From: Pristionchus mayeri
Lineage: Eukaryota; Nematoda; Chromadorea; Rhabditida; Neodiplogasteridae
DNA: 64,000 nucleotides
Assembly: GCA_036245805.1 (NCBI GenBank)
Contig: BTRK01000002.1
Span: forward strand, 930,001-994,000
Direction: 5' to 3'
A program made the position numbers and the translations under genes. Positions 43,330-57,224 of this stretch are shown here, piece by piece. Each line of letters starts with the position of its first letter. The first letter of the stretch is position 1. The notes beneath the pieces were generated by a model. That model was not told the origin of the DNA, did no database searches, and worked only from the letters and a program-made list of their open reading frames with translations.

Positions 43330-46300
43330 TCAGAGCTGCTCCGCCAGAATCGCTTTGAGAAACTGCGCAGTCTCGTTGTGCATTTCCTGGAATTGATCAT
43401 AAATTTACATATTAAGAGGCCGGATCGGAGAACAGATACCACTGCCCGGACATTCCGCCAAGATTTCCGATTCAGGCCTTGGTACTAATAGGACCTAGTG
43501 CTTAGGGCCTTTATTTGAAATTTAACAGCGGTACCCTCTATCTCGCGCAAAGTGGCGCGCGAGGAGCGGGTACAGTGAAAAATGATGAAAATTCATATTT
43601 TCTCAGCCGATCAAGGTAGACTCAAAATTCCTTCTGCATTATGTTAGTGCAGCCCTAAGCGACACTATTGAAATCGAATTTACGTTGATTCTGAAAATTA
43701 TATTTTTATCCCTTTTTTCACATTTTTCGAGATTGTTCTACCGTGCTTTCATTTGGGACGCTAATTTCCTGTGCCGCTTTGTAATACATTCACATCAACA
43801 TCCATTCAAACTTTAACATTGGAAATCCGAACAACATTAAGGCGTGAAAAATCATTCAGAACCTCGTAAAGTCGTCATCTAAAAACGTATTTTACAAATT
43901 GTCAGCTCTCTTGTACCAAGTAGGCACACAAATTAACCGGCATATGACTTTTCATCAAAGAATATGCACGTATACGAAGAAAAAAGTTTCAAAAAGTCTG
44001 AAAAATCGATTTTCCCAACCCATAAAATTTGCATTTTTGTTCAAAGTTTTCTCCGTATTGTCAAACAGCAGCGGTTGACTACCCGATAATTATTGGAGTA
44101 TGTACTATCATGAGTACGATATTATAAAATGAGTGCCTCAATCCATGATTAAGTGAAAAATTTCATGCCGTGAAAATGCAAAATCGATGAGTTCATTCAA
44201 GGATATCACTCGATTCTGACTAGATAATCAATGAAATCACCAAGTTATCAACTGTATTCGAAGTTTCATGTTGACATAAATGAGAAAATCTGGATGAAAT
44301 CTAAATTTCAATCTATCCAAGAAAAAAATAAAAGTTGATCATGTGTCTGATAGCTGAAAAATTAGGAAAAATCATATTTTCACAGCCGAACAAAATAGAG
44401 TCAAAATCTATTTTACATTAAATTGGTATGCCCCAAGGTGCCCTGGAACACCACCGGTATTGAATTCATGCAGATTCTGAAATGTTTTTTTTATAAATAA
44501 TTTATCTCTATAACACCTTGGGGCAATCTTGCGATGTTCAAATCGATTTTTCTCGTCTTAATGTTGCTTGGATTTTCAAAGTTATAATTTTATGAGGTGC
44601 TAGAGTAAATGCGATTTTAAAATGCGCATGAAATTTGCGTCCCAAATGTATGCACTATAGTGAAATTCGAGAAAATGTGAAAAATCTGTAAAAATATCAT
44701 TTTCAGAATCGACGTAAATTCGGTGCCTGTGGTGTTCCAGGGCGCCTTGGGGCATACCAATTTAATGCAAAATAGATTTTGACTATTTTTCGTTCGGCTA
44801 TGAAAATATGATTTTTCATCATTTTTCAGTTGTCACGCACATGGTCAATTTTTATTTTTTCTTGGATAGATTGAAATTTAGATTTCATCCACATTTTCTC
44901 ATTTATGTGAACATTAAACTTCGAATACAGTTGATAACTTGGTGATTTCATTGATTATCTAGTCAGAATCGAGTGATATCCTTGAATGAACTCATCGATT
45001 TTGCATTTTCACGGCATGAAATTTTTCACTTAATCATGGATTGAGGCACACATTTTATAATATTGTACTCATGATAGTACATACTCCAATAATTATCGGG
45101 TAGTCAACCGCTGCTGTTTGAAAATACGGAGAAAATATTTGAATTTGAACAAAAATGCAAATTTTATGGGTTGGGAAAATCGATTTTTCAGACTTTTTGA
45201 AACTTTAGTTTTTTCTTCGTATACGTGCATATTCTTTGATGAAAAGTCATATGCCGGTTAATTTGTGTGCCTACTTGGTACAAGAGAGCTGACAATTTGT
45301 AAAATACGTTTTTAGATGACGACTTTACGAGGTTCTGAACGATTTTTCACGTCTTAATGTTGTTCGGATTTCCAATGTTAAAGTTTGAATGGATGTTGCT
45401 GTGAATGCATTACAAAGCGGCACAGGAAATTAGCGTCCCAAATGAAAGCATGGTAGAACAATTTCGAAAAATTTGAAAAATGTGATACAAATATAACTTT
45501 CAGAATCAACGTAAATTCGATTTCAATAGTGTCCCGGAGCGCTTAGGGCTGCACTAACATAATGCAGGAGGAATTTTGAGTCCACCTTGATCGGCTGAGA
45601 AAATATGAATTTTCATCATTTTTCACTGTGCCCGCTCCTCGCGCGCCACTTTGCGCGCGATAGAGGGTACCGCTGTTAAATTTCAAATAAAGGTCCTAAG
45701 CACTCTAGGTCCTATTAGTACCAAGGCCTGAATCGGAAATCTTGGCGGAATGTCCGGGGATATGGGTCAAATGGTGACTCTTCTCAGATCCGGCCTCTTA
45801 AAGAATAATTATCAAAGTCCGCATAGCGTGTCATAACAATAACTACAGAGATCGCAAGGAGCTAGGTTGGATGAGAGCTGTTCCTTCATGCCGCCTTTGA
45901 TATATCGGCATTTCGAAATATTTCTAATCTGACCTAATGCCGTTCACAATGCACGCATTGCGTTGACTATTTTATAGGAATTAAACGCCATCAAATGTGA
46001 ACACGTCGGCACATCAGTGACTTTATTACAGTATTTATAGTCCCACTAGTAATCAATAAATTACCATACCTGCTTCAGCTGCTGCGCGACCTCCCGCAGT
46101 TTGACGGCGTACTCGAGACTCGCGCCCCTCAAATGTTAAATATGTTTTAAAAACTCCTCTATTATTCTACGCATTCGAGACCTTTCTGAGTTCTACTAAA
46201 GCCGAGTTGTCAGGGGGGACAGAGTCGGCGCAAAACTTACTATTTTTCGTTAAATCTCTTCAGATCTCGAGGTCATTAGATCATAAATGAAACCACACGA

Positions 46301-49300
46301 GTTTTTATATACATAATTTTTACAAGTAAAATAACAAAAATATATTTAAATAAACCGGTTAAGGATACTCATCTGGAATGGCCGCGAGGGGGGGGTTTAG
46401 AACGAGACCTAACGGGAACGAAAGTGGGTCAAATTCTAAGAACTTCTACGTTTTTCATATCTGCTGAGGGCCTCTGTGGACGGCTGGGTTGTAGTGGGAT
46501 TTCAGAACATAGCCTGAGACATTGACGGTTTTGCACCACTCCCCACTATGAGCGCAGACATCCACAGAGGCCCTCAGCAGATATGAAGTTCTTAGAATTT
46601 GATCCTCTTTCGATCCCGCTAGGTCTCGTTCTAAAACTCCAACCTACCCTCGCGGCAAGTCCTTGTCAGTCTAAGGTACTTAATTCACGATACTCAATTT
46701 TACGGTACTCAGTTCGCGATACTCACTTGAGCAGATCCCTGCTGGAGAGCACGAGTGTCAGCGTGTCGATCACGATGCCCACACCGGCGGCGCCGTGCGC
46801 CAGACCCTTCGCCACCAGAGGAGCCAGACGAGACTGAGAAATAAAGTCAGTCGGTGATCGTTACAGTATTCTCCAACTGTTTCGAATTGCAAATTTTTAG
46901 AACTCGGTACGTTAAAGAGCTCCAGCCGTACACTTTCACCACTCCTACAGCAACCACTCACAATATATGCCCAATGGGCATGAATAGCATGAATACTGTA
47001 ATCCTACCGTAGCCTAAACCGTACCGTTTCCAGCAGCGCCGCTCTCGCTCCTGCCGCACTCATGCCTGTCGCGAGTGCTGCACCGACGCTCGTCGCCATC
47101 TCCGACTCGGGTGTGAGCAGCTGCTTCTTGCGGATTTCAGAGTCCTCCTGAATTAATTAATTAATTAATTAATGTTTAATTAAATAACTTAATCAACACA
47201 AAGTGAATTTAAAAATATAGTTTCCTTAGCATCACAATTGGGAAGAATTTAAGCCTGAGCACTTTGTAATTGAAAGTTTCACCCTTGCTACTACTGGTGA
47301 ACATTATCGTCGATTCCAATGTACACTTCCCTCTTGGAACAAACTATAGGATATAAACACACTATTTTAAAAATTTCAAATTTAAAAATTAATTAAAAAC
47401 CTCTTCCGGCATCTCGATGGCCTCCTCTGCAGTCTCTGACAGCAGGCGCTCCTGGAACAGTCAAGAGTACATCTTACGCAACTTTGAACAATGAAACGTG
47501 GATTTCAAATGTTACTACAACTTCCCAATTCTGTCATGGATTGCAGTAAACCTTTCAACTAAACTATTCAATAGCAATCCATAAACCCATGAGGTTTTGT
47601 TTAGCTCTAACAGTTCGTTCCAGTTTCAGAAATTCCAAAACTTCTCAGGCTCTCAAGCAATGCGTTCTATGGAGAAAAAAAGAATGGTAACTGTTCTCCC
47701 TCCCCCCTACTTTAACATAACAGTCCCCTCACTCACCTTCAGCAGCTTCTCTAAGCGAAAAGACTCAACTCTACATCGTCCCACACTATCTAGTATACAT
47801 GCCTTATAACTTTGTGAGAAAAAATCGAAAAGAAAAGTATTATCCCACTTTGAGCAGTTCCTCCAGATGCACGAGGAAGACGGCGTGCAGCGCCTCGTCC
47901 GCGTTCACTAGCTCGAGCACCTCCTTCGCGCGCTTCTGAGAATTTAAACAATCGATATATTCGACATATTCATTCATTCATTAACGATTATTGATCCATT
48001 CTCGAGCACATTCACGCATATTCGCATGAATGTGCTCGAAAATAGATCTATAATCGTTAAATTCCGGACTTCTTATTCTGCATTCGTTTTTGAAAGGAAA
48101 TTTTCGAAATCGCTATTTATTGTTCCGCTTACCTTGATCATGCCGACCTTCACGAGACACGTCGTCACGTTGGAGACGGCGGCGATCGAGCCGACCACCA
48201 GACCTGCAACCGAATGATGAGCATGACCCGGCGAACACTACATCTGACCCGCCGTTCTACCGTATACCCACAATCACGGGTGGATACGGTAGAACGGTGG
48301 CCATAAAAACCTACACCCAAGACATGGTCCTGGCAACCGTATTGTATTCTATGCCCCGTAGAACTAATACTGTACCTACTGTTCATGATTCGACTGTTTA
48401 TCCTCTCAACTATTAATCAATTGTACCTGATCATCTTCAACCGAACTACCGTATACCTGCAATGGCCACTGGCGGGGCCAGAATCAGGCCGCCGATCACG
48501 GTGGCGCCCGCGCCGATGCCCACCGTGCTGCCGACGACCGTAGAGACATCACAGCCACGCTTGAGCGAGTCCAGCTGAGAAAAAAGGTAATCGTAAAAGT
48601 GCATCCCTTTTTGCGAGACTGCGGGAGAACACTAGTGTCAATAATTTCAGAAACATTCGAACGAGGCAATATTTTGTATGCTGAGTTGATCTATCTTTGG
48701 CAGGAAGCAGAATTGTAATTTATCGGGCGACACTACACTTATCTAGATTTGGGTGTAAGCTCCAGTGTATCGAAATCCAGCTTTTTCTACTTCTAGCACA
48801 CATAATGGTATTGCCAATGTTTCCCATTCATCACCATTTAGAGAGTGGGATTAACTATATGCCATAAATGTTTTCCTACAGAACATTCAATGAGAAGGCC
48901 ATAATCTTTGCAAACAGAAAAAAAGAGCAGAAAAATAGAGGAATGCCGATACACTCCAATCGCGCGCCCTTTATCCTATCTCATCAGAGACAGGAAATAA
49001 TCATTAATCGATAAACAGCTACAGTAACCTACAGTATACCTCAGCTGCGATGGCGAATACCCGCTTGATGAGCTCCTCGCGATTCTCAGCCCACACAGTG
49101 TGGCGGTCGTGCGCCCGCTCGCATGCCGGCGCCTCGGGCTATAAGGTTAGCGATTGATGGGCAAATTACAGTACAAATCCCAATTATATTTTGTAATTTC
49201 CTTGCAAAAGAGTCCTCACTCAAGTCTCGAGTTCAGAGAAAAAATAACATCATAATATAACTCACAGCAAAGAACTGAGTAAATCGAAATTCAATAGTCA

Positions 49301-49750
49301 TATTTTCTTCTTGTTTCACAATCATACTCGAGTAACACATGAGCAGAAGAGAGAGCATAGGTTGCCAATTAGCCTAATGAGACACTGAGAATGCCACTGA
49401 ATTGCATCAGAACGACAGTTCTGCCAGAGGGTTCGCTAAGCATTTGTTTGGTTTTTATTTGTCACATGCCACTGGATAAACTAGCGTCAATCGACAAGTT
49501 GCTCATCGATGGTATAGCACCCCTACTGAAACAAATCTATGAAGGTTAAAATAACATCATCGGGTTTATTTTCAATTTCACTCATATGTGTCTTCGTTAT
49601 TTGGATCTCTAAAGGCAAAATATATAGATGCACTTGTGAGATAGGAGATCAAAAAATCGATAATTCACTCACAATCACCAGTCCGACCTCGTCGTCGAAC
49701 ACGGGCAGGTCCTTCTCTCGACGAACGATCTCGGACGGGCGAGAGGCCAT
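43330..49750 (-). CDS. Apolipoprotein-L-like protein, gene A
   Basis: Ten exons join in frame to 282 aa: 49673-49750, 49040-49138, 48457-48574, 48133-48203, 47849-47935, 47401-47451, 47025-47147, 46727-46833, 46070-46127, 43330-43386. Key region: EELIKRVFAIAAE then LDSLKRGCDVSTVVGSTVGI, a Gly/Ala/Val-rich membrane hairpin, GLVVGSIAAVSNVTT, then helices. A later segment AGVGIVIDTLTLVLSSRDLL precedes a terminal helix KLREVAQQLKQ. The L..L.RG....VVG.S.GI..G pattern, followed by a proline-bearing hydrophobic turn and a second Gly hairpin, matches the ApoL superfamily (membrane/pore-associated proteins). No signal peptide was seen. The last intron contains a 2.4-kb foldback. Cellular role is not shown by the sequence. 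Confidence 0.75.
43412..45801. repeat. 2.4-kb foldback element with about 1.2-kb arms
   Basis: The right half is the reverse complement of the left over nearly its whole length. Ends are TTAAGAGGCCGGAT and ATCCGGCCTCTTAA. Landmarks such as GCGCGAGGAGCGGG (43557 region) and its complement (45630 region), or TTAATCATGGATTGAGGCA, recur inverted. TTAA at both edges allows a TTAA target duplication. Nothing in it codes for a transposase. It fills the last intron of ApoL-like gene A. Confidence 0.93.
46378..46662. repeat. Foldback element in a gene A intron
   Basis: Arms GGGTTTAGAACGAGACCTAA ... GAACTTCTACG...CATATCTGCTGAGGGCC and the complements on the right (GGCCCTCAGCAGATATG). The centre is about 46515. 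Lies between gene A exons 8 and 9. Confidence 0.85.
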
Positions 49751-50423
49751 AGTCTCTGAACAGCGTGGCATGAGAGCCATATGACTGCGTCTTGAAGTTT
49801 AAGACAGTAATCGAGATGAGGAAGACTACCGTATGATTGGTAGGGACGATTGAAAGTGTTGAATTATCATTCAAGGAAAATTTCACATCTCTCACAATAT
49901 TTACATTCTCACACTAATCCACATAAATCGAATTATAAGCTATAGAACTAGAGATGTGTCATGATAAGGGTAGGCAAGATCGTAGTGAAAGATGAAAAAG
50001 CCCAGCGTCGGGCCGGAATGGTAAAATTATTGAATTATCAGTGAAGTGGGTATTTCACAATAATCATTCTTACACACAATGTTTGCATGCATTCCCACAC
50101 TCTCCACGCAAAACAGTGAGCAATGTCTCGAAGAAATATCAATACCTCATTTTGCGAGAAAGAATGAGGAATTTTTGAACTCCTTTCTTAAGAATGAGTC
50201 ACACACACACACTCTCTATCTATTATCAAGTGCTGTTCATTTCTCACTCACCCTACGCTATTTCGAAATTGTCATGTGGTTGCAAGGTAGATCATTCATT
50301 GAATATTGTAGGTAAATCACTTGGATTGAACCAAATCACAGTCCATGGTACACATTGAACAAGTAACGGTTTATCATCAACGAATACAATGATTTGTGAA
50401 TGCTCAACAGCATGAGTCAACTT

Positions 50424-53177
50424 CTAAATTATAACAAGAGGTGGTAACGCTTCTGAACAAGAGCAACAATGAACGAGATCACAGTTCATGTGATATGCAG
50501 TGTTTGTTTGTTTGAGATCGATAAATACCTTCAACAAGTGGGAAATGTTAATGGGAAGTAACTTCTGAAACCAGTAGGAACAAGGGGTGAGATCGAAAGG
50601 GGGGGGGGGGTTTAAATGTTGGATTATGTGTTGAGTGAATGGGCATAACATCCAAAGTGAACAGAGTAGAAGGAATAGATCAAAGATCAAAGAACACTCG
50701 TCCTTATCCTCGGCCTGAGCCGCGAGGGCAGTTTTGAGCTCCTTGAAAAGGAGCCATATTGCAACAAATCTTGGTGAACGGAATACAACACACTTTATTA
50801 AAGAAAAATTCGAAAGTTCTGTAAATCTTTGAAAAAATTCTTCCACCCCTTGTCCTAACGACGCTCTAGAATCGAAGATCCCAATTCCCTCCCCATTATA
50901 GTTAGTCTTCTACCGCACCATCTTTCGTTACCTATTTTTGGAACAAGGTCGCATGAGAACAATTTAAAAGGGACATAAACGAAACAGTTATCATCCGTAA
51001 TTTTAAATATGTAATATTAAATCTGACCTCCTCCAGCTGTTTGGCGATCTGTCTCAGCTTCTCCGCCACCTCATCAGTCTCGTTACTGCAAAATAGAAAA
51101 TTCATAGACAATAATTACATCATAGTTCTTCCAATATTACCCATAAAATCAATTATTCTAGGCATTGGCGCATAAATCGTTCTCACGTCGCGAGGCTACA
51201 AGCCGAATAGATCAGCGAAAAAATTAAAGATCATGCGTTGCTTTGGCACTAGGTCGGATGATAATCAACAATGACACCCTTCTCCAGTAGGTTCACAGTA
51301 ACTTTTACAGCGTCAAACAAGATTCTCTGAAAGTTCTGCGGAAGGGTACATTTATGGATATCATCCGGAGGGTTATCATCTGACGGTAATTATCCGGTCT
51401 AGCGTCGTCGTATGTGGCCCCATATTATAATAATAAGGACATTCTAATGGCTACAATAACCGAGCATAATAAATTTCTGCACACGTTGCAAAGCTATGGG
51501 CCGAGGAGATCAGCGAGAATACGTCAAGGGCCAATCCAATTCCAGCGGTGACTCCAGCCAGAGCTCGAATGGGAGCGACAGCTGAAGCCGGCAGCAGCGC
51601 CTGCAGCCAAACATTACAAATAATGATATTTTTAAGCGTAACAGAAATATATATTCATCATTCCAAGATCACACTAAAAATATTTTATGTGTCTATGGAA
51701 TCAGCTCGCAGTAATCAAATACAGGGTGGGACGAAAATATTATGTGTTGATGAGAAAATATGTAATATTATTGGGCTTGAAATATTAAACATCCAACCTT
51801 GAGAGAGGTGCCGCCTCCGGCCTTGGCCACAGTGATGAACGTGTGGCGGAGAGCGGAGATGCTGGCTGCAAAATCGAAGATAATCATTTTTTCAAGCAAA
51901 CAACAGGCAAAAATATGTATTTTAGGCACTTTTGGACAATTGACTAACCACCTATTTAGTCTCTTGAATGGCGCAACCTTATCAGAACATTTCCTAAGCA
52001 TTTTGAGGAATGTTGGAGATAAAACCAAAAAAAGGAGTGAATCCTATTAACTAGGAGGGATGCGCAAATCATAAGAAGTCTCCTACATTAGTACTAGGCT
52101 TTTGCATCATTTTGTGATATAGTCTCGTAAGTTTCAGGAGCGCTTACTAGCTCACTAGCTATAAATTGCACCTCAAACATACTTGAAAATCATACCAAAA
52201 AACCAAGGAAAAAAAGAGAAACAATAATTAGTAAACAAACAATAATTACAATAATTAGTATTTAGTACCTGCGAGCGCGCTCATCGCAGCGGTCGTCGCG
52301 CCGACTCCAGCACGCGCCTGCAGCCAGTTAGCTTTACAAAACGGAATACTATTCTACTGGTCAAACGGATCTTGAATTGAAAACACACTACTGATTTGCA
52401 TCAAATTTGGAGAGGCATTGCTGATGCATCATCATGATAAGTTGGCCAAACTGGCAGGACAAATTCGTATTCGACTCGAAATACTGCTGGATTTTTGAAA
52501 ACACTCTAATATTGTCCAGAGCAGAGTGAATTGGTCCCCAAATCCGGGCGCTTGATACCAGAAAATAGTGACCTTGCTCGACATTTATCTTATTCTGAAT
52601 CCCTAATATCGTACCGGGAATCAGAAGGGGCGGAAAGGCGAGGCCGCCCAGAAGAAAACTGCCTCCGACGATGCCCACGCTGCTGCCAGCAACAGTGGCG
52701 ACGTTGTCCCCCAGATGCCATCCATCGAGCTGCAAAATTCTCTTGATAGAGCCATTTTTTACATTCCCCAGATCTGTTTCAACCGGTAGAATGAGTGTGT
52801 AATAGCAGAAATGAGTTGAAGACTGTTGAATTAATCAAATTGATTATGGAAAAATGAAAACATTTTCCAGAAATTTACCACAAAAATAGGCATGATTCGG
52901 AGCGCAAGAGACCAATTACCAATAACAGGCATCCTCTAATTGACTCTATGGCGGTTGAGGACTATTTCGTAATACCACCATTGATATATCAATAACACAA
53001 TAATAACCCAAACATCGATATAGCTGCATGATGAAATAGCTATTATCCGGCCCAGTGCCCTCTAATTGCGCTGATACTTGAATTGTTCATTACCTCAGCG
53101 GCGATTTGGCGAATTCGCGCGATGACTCGACGACGATTCTGCTCCCATTCCTTACGTCTCTGCTCCACAGACTCCAT
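50424..53177 (-). CDS. Apolipoprotein-L-like protein, gene B
   Basis: Seven exons in consistent phase give 273 aa: 53094-53177, 52615-52729, 52269-52331, 51798-51865, 51485-51600, 51028-51085, 50424-50741. N-terminal helix RRVIARIRQIAAE, then LDGWHLGDNVATVAGSSVGI with Gly-rich hydrophobic stretch GGSFLLGGLAFPPLLIP, later AGVTAGIGLALDVFSLISSA, and helix EVAEKLRQIAKQLEEEL. It is parallel to gene A segment by segment and is best called ApoL-like. The exon-3 acceptor (TTTTGTAAAG) was chosen to keep frame. The last exon runs on as a Leu/Phe-rich tail partly made of ATCAAAG repeats, so the true C-terminus may be shorter (near 50690). Confidence 0.68.
51247..51413. repeat. Foldback element, GGCACTAGGTCGGATGA family
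   Basis: GGCACTAGGTCGGATGATAA / ...GGTAATTATCCGGTCTAGCG with inner ACACCCTTCT / GGAAGGGTAC arms. In a gene B intron. Confidence 0.85.
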
Positions 53178-53947
53178 TTAGATTGATCTGAATTAGGCTT
53201 AATATTATCGCCAAATAACGCCTTGATTGCAAAACATTTACTCAAATTAAAACATGCACTGCGAAAGCTACTAGAGATAGAAATCAATCAATCACAAATG
53301 AACGTAACGGCACATTACCAACTAAAAGATCTAATTAGAAATGATTGAAAGCATGAGGAAAGAGTGGGCGGAGCTAAATTGCGCAACAATTACGAAATAA
53401 CTCGAGAACGCTCTCTATTTCACAACATCCCGCGTTAGCAAATATCGACAACATGCGATATCAAAATAATCGGACAGTCCATCTTATTATCATATATGGA
53501 ATCAGCGTAATTATAGATTAATATGCGAAAAAATAGTACCCCGAATAAACTTAGGAAGCTGAGTTAGAAATTCACACAAAGTAGTATTTGCGGTAAGAAT
53601 AACCGAACCACACCCAACGCAACATGCACGAACTCACAAGAGTTTACTTCAACCATCAATCGATAAACAACAAGAACAACAACAACAACAACAACAAGCA
53701 CCAGGGAAGTCAGTGTGAGGACAAACAGTGAAACAGAGGAATGTGCTAGGAGATCAAAACACGGGGGTTAGAAACTAAATCGTACTAAATCATGCGGGGA
53801 ATCAAACACAACAAGCTAGATGCATCAAGGGGGAAATGACCGGCGAAAGAGCACGCATAATGAAAAGTCATTTCTTGATAAGCATCCCTAATACAGTGAG
53901 TGAGGGGCGAAAGCGGGTGATCTTTGATCTATGAACTGAGTTCCGTG

Positions 53948-56900
53948 TTAGACATCGTTTGCGTGGCACGGAATAACACAGCAACACATGCCTTTCACCT
54001 TTCTCATATAGATATGCGTTACGATCGGAATTGTGTAGATGAACTCCTTGTTGTTGAGCTTACGTTGGTCGTAGCCAAGTTCCTGAAAATGTAATCGCCC
54101 ATGACTATCAATAAAAAAAAATAACTTAGTTCTCGGTAGGCACAAACAACGGAATACGGTAAGAGTACGGTACCTTCTGCAGCTCGGCAGCAATGCCACG
54201 CATCTCGCCCGGGCAGTCGAACGCGAAGCGTCTGTAAGGATTACGGTAATCAATCGATTGTCTCATCACAACCAATCTATAAAAAGATTCGTTATATCAG
54301 AGGTCTTCTGAGAGATCGCATGTGGCATTTGACAAACTGTTCAAAGTTCTTCAATCTGAATGCCCTTTTGGTGGTTGATGTAACTGAGGCCTAATAACTT
54401 TCAGTTAAGTCGGTGAGGCCGTAATTTCAAAACTGCCTAAAATCCGGCTCTGGCAATTTCCAAAATTCAAAGCATCATATATTCCTTCAAAGTGGTGTAA
54501 AAAAGTAGTTCAAAAAAGCAAAATGACCGCCTCGTCGAGGAGAATAATTTCGATGTTGACGTTAAATCTGTAGAAAAACAATGAAATGCCGTAATTTGTA
54601 AAAACAATTTTAGGGGTCGAAAAAATGCATTAAAATGCATGTCCTGAAAAATAGTATCTCTTTTACCTGTGAGATTATTTCAGATTCGAATTCACCGTCC
54701 TTTTTTACACCGGGAATTTTTTTTTTGTAAAAATTGAGAGCGTGTTTTTTTGCTATTTCGCTGTTTTCATGCCGGATCGCGTGTTTTTTGATACATCTGT
54801 ATGATATTTTTGATTGTAGATACTGTTTATTGCCTCCAATTGCCTTCAAATATGGCACAGAAGTCATACTCAAGTATACAAACGTGTCAGAATTCAAAAT
54901 TAGCAAAATTGCAAAAATTTTGAAATTTCGATTTTTTCGACCATTTTGACCGAAAAATCGAAATTTCAAAATATTTGCAATTTTGCAGATTTTGAAATTG
55001 GACATGTTTATATGCTCGAGTGTGACTTCTGTGCCAAATTTGAAGGCAATTGGAGGCAATAAACAGTATCTACAATCAAAAATATCATACAGATTTATCA
55101 AAAAAACACGCAATCCGGCACGAAAACAGCGAAATAGCAAAAAAACACGCTCTCAATTATTACAAAAAAAAATTTTCCCGGGATAAAAAGGACGGTGAAT
55201 TCAAATCTGAAATAATCTCTCAGGTAAAAGAGATAATATATTTCAGGACATGCATTTTTATGCATTTTTCGACCCCTAAAAAATATTTTTGCAAATTACG
55301 GCATTTCATTGTTTTTCTACAGATTTATCGTCAACATCGAAATTATGCTCTTCGACGAGGCGGTCATTTTGCTTTTTTGAACTACTTTTTTACACCATAT
55401 GATGCTTTGAAAATTGAAATTGCCAGAGCCGGATTTTAGGCAGTTTTGAATTTACGGCCTCACCGACTTGAATGAAAGTTACTAGGCCTCAGGTACATCA
55501 ACCACCATAAGGGCATTCAGATTGAAGTACTTTGAACAGTTTGTCAAATGCCACATGCAATCTCTCAGAAGACCTCTGATATGTGACTAGGTTAAGCTAT
55601 CGCAACATATTGCATGCGTTGATTCTCATCTGCCAGGTACGCGGTTCACCTCAAGCTACTTGTTCAAGGTCCTCTTTTTTTACAGCCTGGGCATCGTAAC
55701 CCTACCGTATCTCCAAATATACCGTAATCCCACCTCATCTCCGTCTCCAGTGCATACTGGGCGACTTCGTGTATGCTGTTGACCATCTTCGCGAGTCGCG
55801 CCCGCGTTTCCGCCCCACTCTCCATTCTCGCCGTCTTCATGCAGAGAGCGTTGCGCAACTGGCGAAGGCGCGGATCATCGGCCTGCAGGGAAAACAGGGT
55901 TACTGTAATCGTGTTGCGAGTAAAGTAAGGTTAATGTGGCTTAATCGCTCTGCAGGGAAAACAAGGTTACAGTAACTGGATTAATCATTTTTCGACACTC
56001 TCAGCTCTTTCCGTTTGGTCTCAGTTCCGCTCTCGTGGTTGGTATCCGGGGGGGGGGGGGGGGGCGAAAATCCGGCAGGGCAATACTCGAAATAATAGGG
56101 AAATGAAGCCAGAGAAGCGGGAATAGCTCGAGGGCGGTATGGGAAATCTTACACATTTTTGTCAAAGAAAATGGAGCGCAAAGAAAACGATAATTGTTTT
56201 TTTTATATCGATAATCAATCAATCGATAATCAAACTTTACCGTACCGTACTCAGCTTGGCGTAGACCTGCACGAGCTCGTCGTACTGCTTCTCCGTCAGC
56301 TGCCATCGCTGCGCGAACTTGACCAGCGAGGCCTGCAAATAGTTACCTCTCATGATCTATTAATCAATAATTTAACCGTGTGACTATCAATACCACTGCA
56401 AGTAGTCAAATCTTATCCAAAACCAGCGAAATTATTCGAATTGGAGCGTGTCCCTGATCAAGACAGAGATCAGGCAAGCGCACCAATTCAAATATTTTTA
56501 GGTAACTTCAAACGCTCACCTCCAGATCAGCATTGACCTGCGCGGTGCACACCGAGTCCCGCTTGCAGTCTGGATTAGGGCAGTCGGAGTCGCACGAGGC
56601 CTTCAGCATGCTCAGCTGTGCGGCCGTAGTCACCAGATCCGCCTAACATTACGGTAGGGTAACGGTATATTGGGGAGGTACGGTAGGATTAACCAATCAG
56701 GGAATCGATTTAGCAATCAGCCAAATAAATAAATCATGAAACCAGGTAATAGAGGCAAACACATGGATGGAATGTTTCATTCGAAAAAAGGCCCATTCTG
56801 ATCTGAACATGTATTTCCTAATTCGTATTATGTGAATAACTATCAAATTACGGAATTAGGCCGAATGAACAGCGTCGGATGATAACCGAAAATAGAAAAA

Positions 56901-57224
56901 AAAATAAAATATCCAGTAATTTCGCAGAAGACGTTACGTACGTGGGAGAGTCTACTAGGAAAAAAACTGGGGAAGAGGTACTAGTTTGGTTAGCATCAGG
57001 AAGGTGATCTCCCGACGCGTTGCGACGGTCATCATCTGACCTAGTGCCACAACGTATGAAGTAATTCAGACAATTAGAACATAAATATATCAATAAATTC
57101 AATCAATATGACCTATCTCGGCGGCGATCTTCTTTATGAAGAGAATGATCTCCTCTATGCGCAGCTTCCACAGTGCGTACGCCTTCTCCATCTCGGCGAA
57201 CGCCAGTTCCGCCTTCGCGTCCAT
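53948..57224 (-). CDS. ApoL-cluster paralogue, gene D
   Basis: Exons: 57117-57224, 56520-56642, 56246-56332, possible small exon 55999-56031, 55734-55882, 54174-54231, 53948-54082; about 230 aa. Sequence: MDAKAELAFAEMEKAYALWK helix ending KKIAAE, a Cys-rich segment (CDSDCPNPDCKRDSVC), FAQRWQLTEKQYDELVQVYA, ETRARLAKMVNSIHEVAQYA, then CPGEMRGIAAELQK and ELGYDQRKLNNKEFIYTIP. The protein is soluble and mostly helical, with no membrane hairpin. Homologous to genes E and F; the IAAE exon end and the 58-nt helix exon link it to the ApoL-like genes A and B. Exon 1 is followed by ATAGGT instead of the GTAGGT in gene E, so the donor may be mutated. Confidence 0.62.
54294..55582. repeat. 1.3-kb foldback element in a gene D intron
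   Basis: Arms of about 640 bp: ATATCAGAGGTCTTCTGAGA at the left edge and its complement at the right; inner ACGGTGAATTC, CCGGCTCTGGCAATTTC and GATACTGTTTATTGCC segments all recur inverted. Open frames on both strands (for example 54610-55140 and 55050-55439) mirror each other and are not genes. Confidence 0.93.
56874..57049. repeat. Foldback element, GGCACTAGGTCGGATGA family
   Basis: GCGTCGGATGATAACC at the left and GGTCATCATCTGACCTAGTG at the right. Lies in the first intron of gene D. Confidence 0.75.

Noticed and set aside
54610..55439. Two paralogous open frames of 176 and 129 codons
   Set aside because: They are mirror images produced by the 1.3-kb foldback, each reading one arm.
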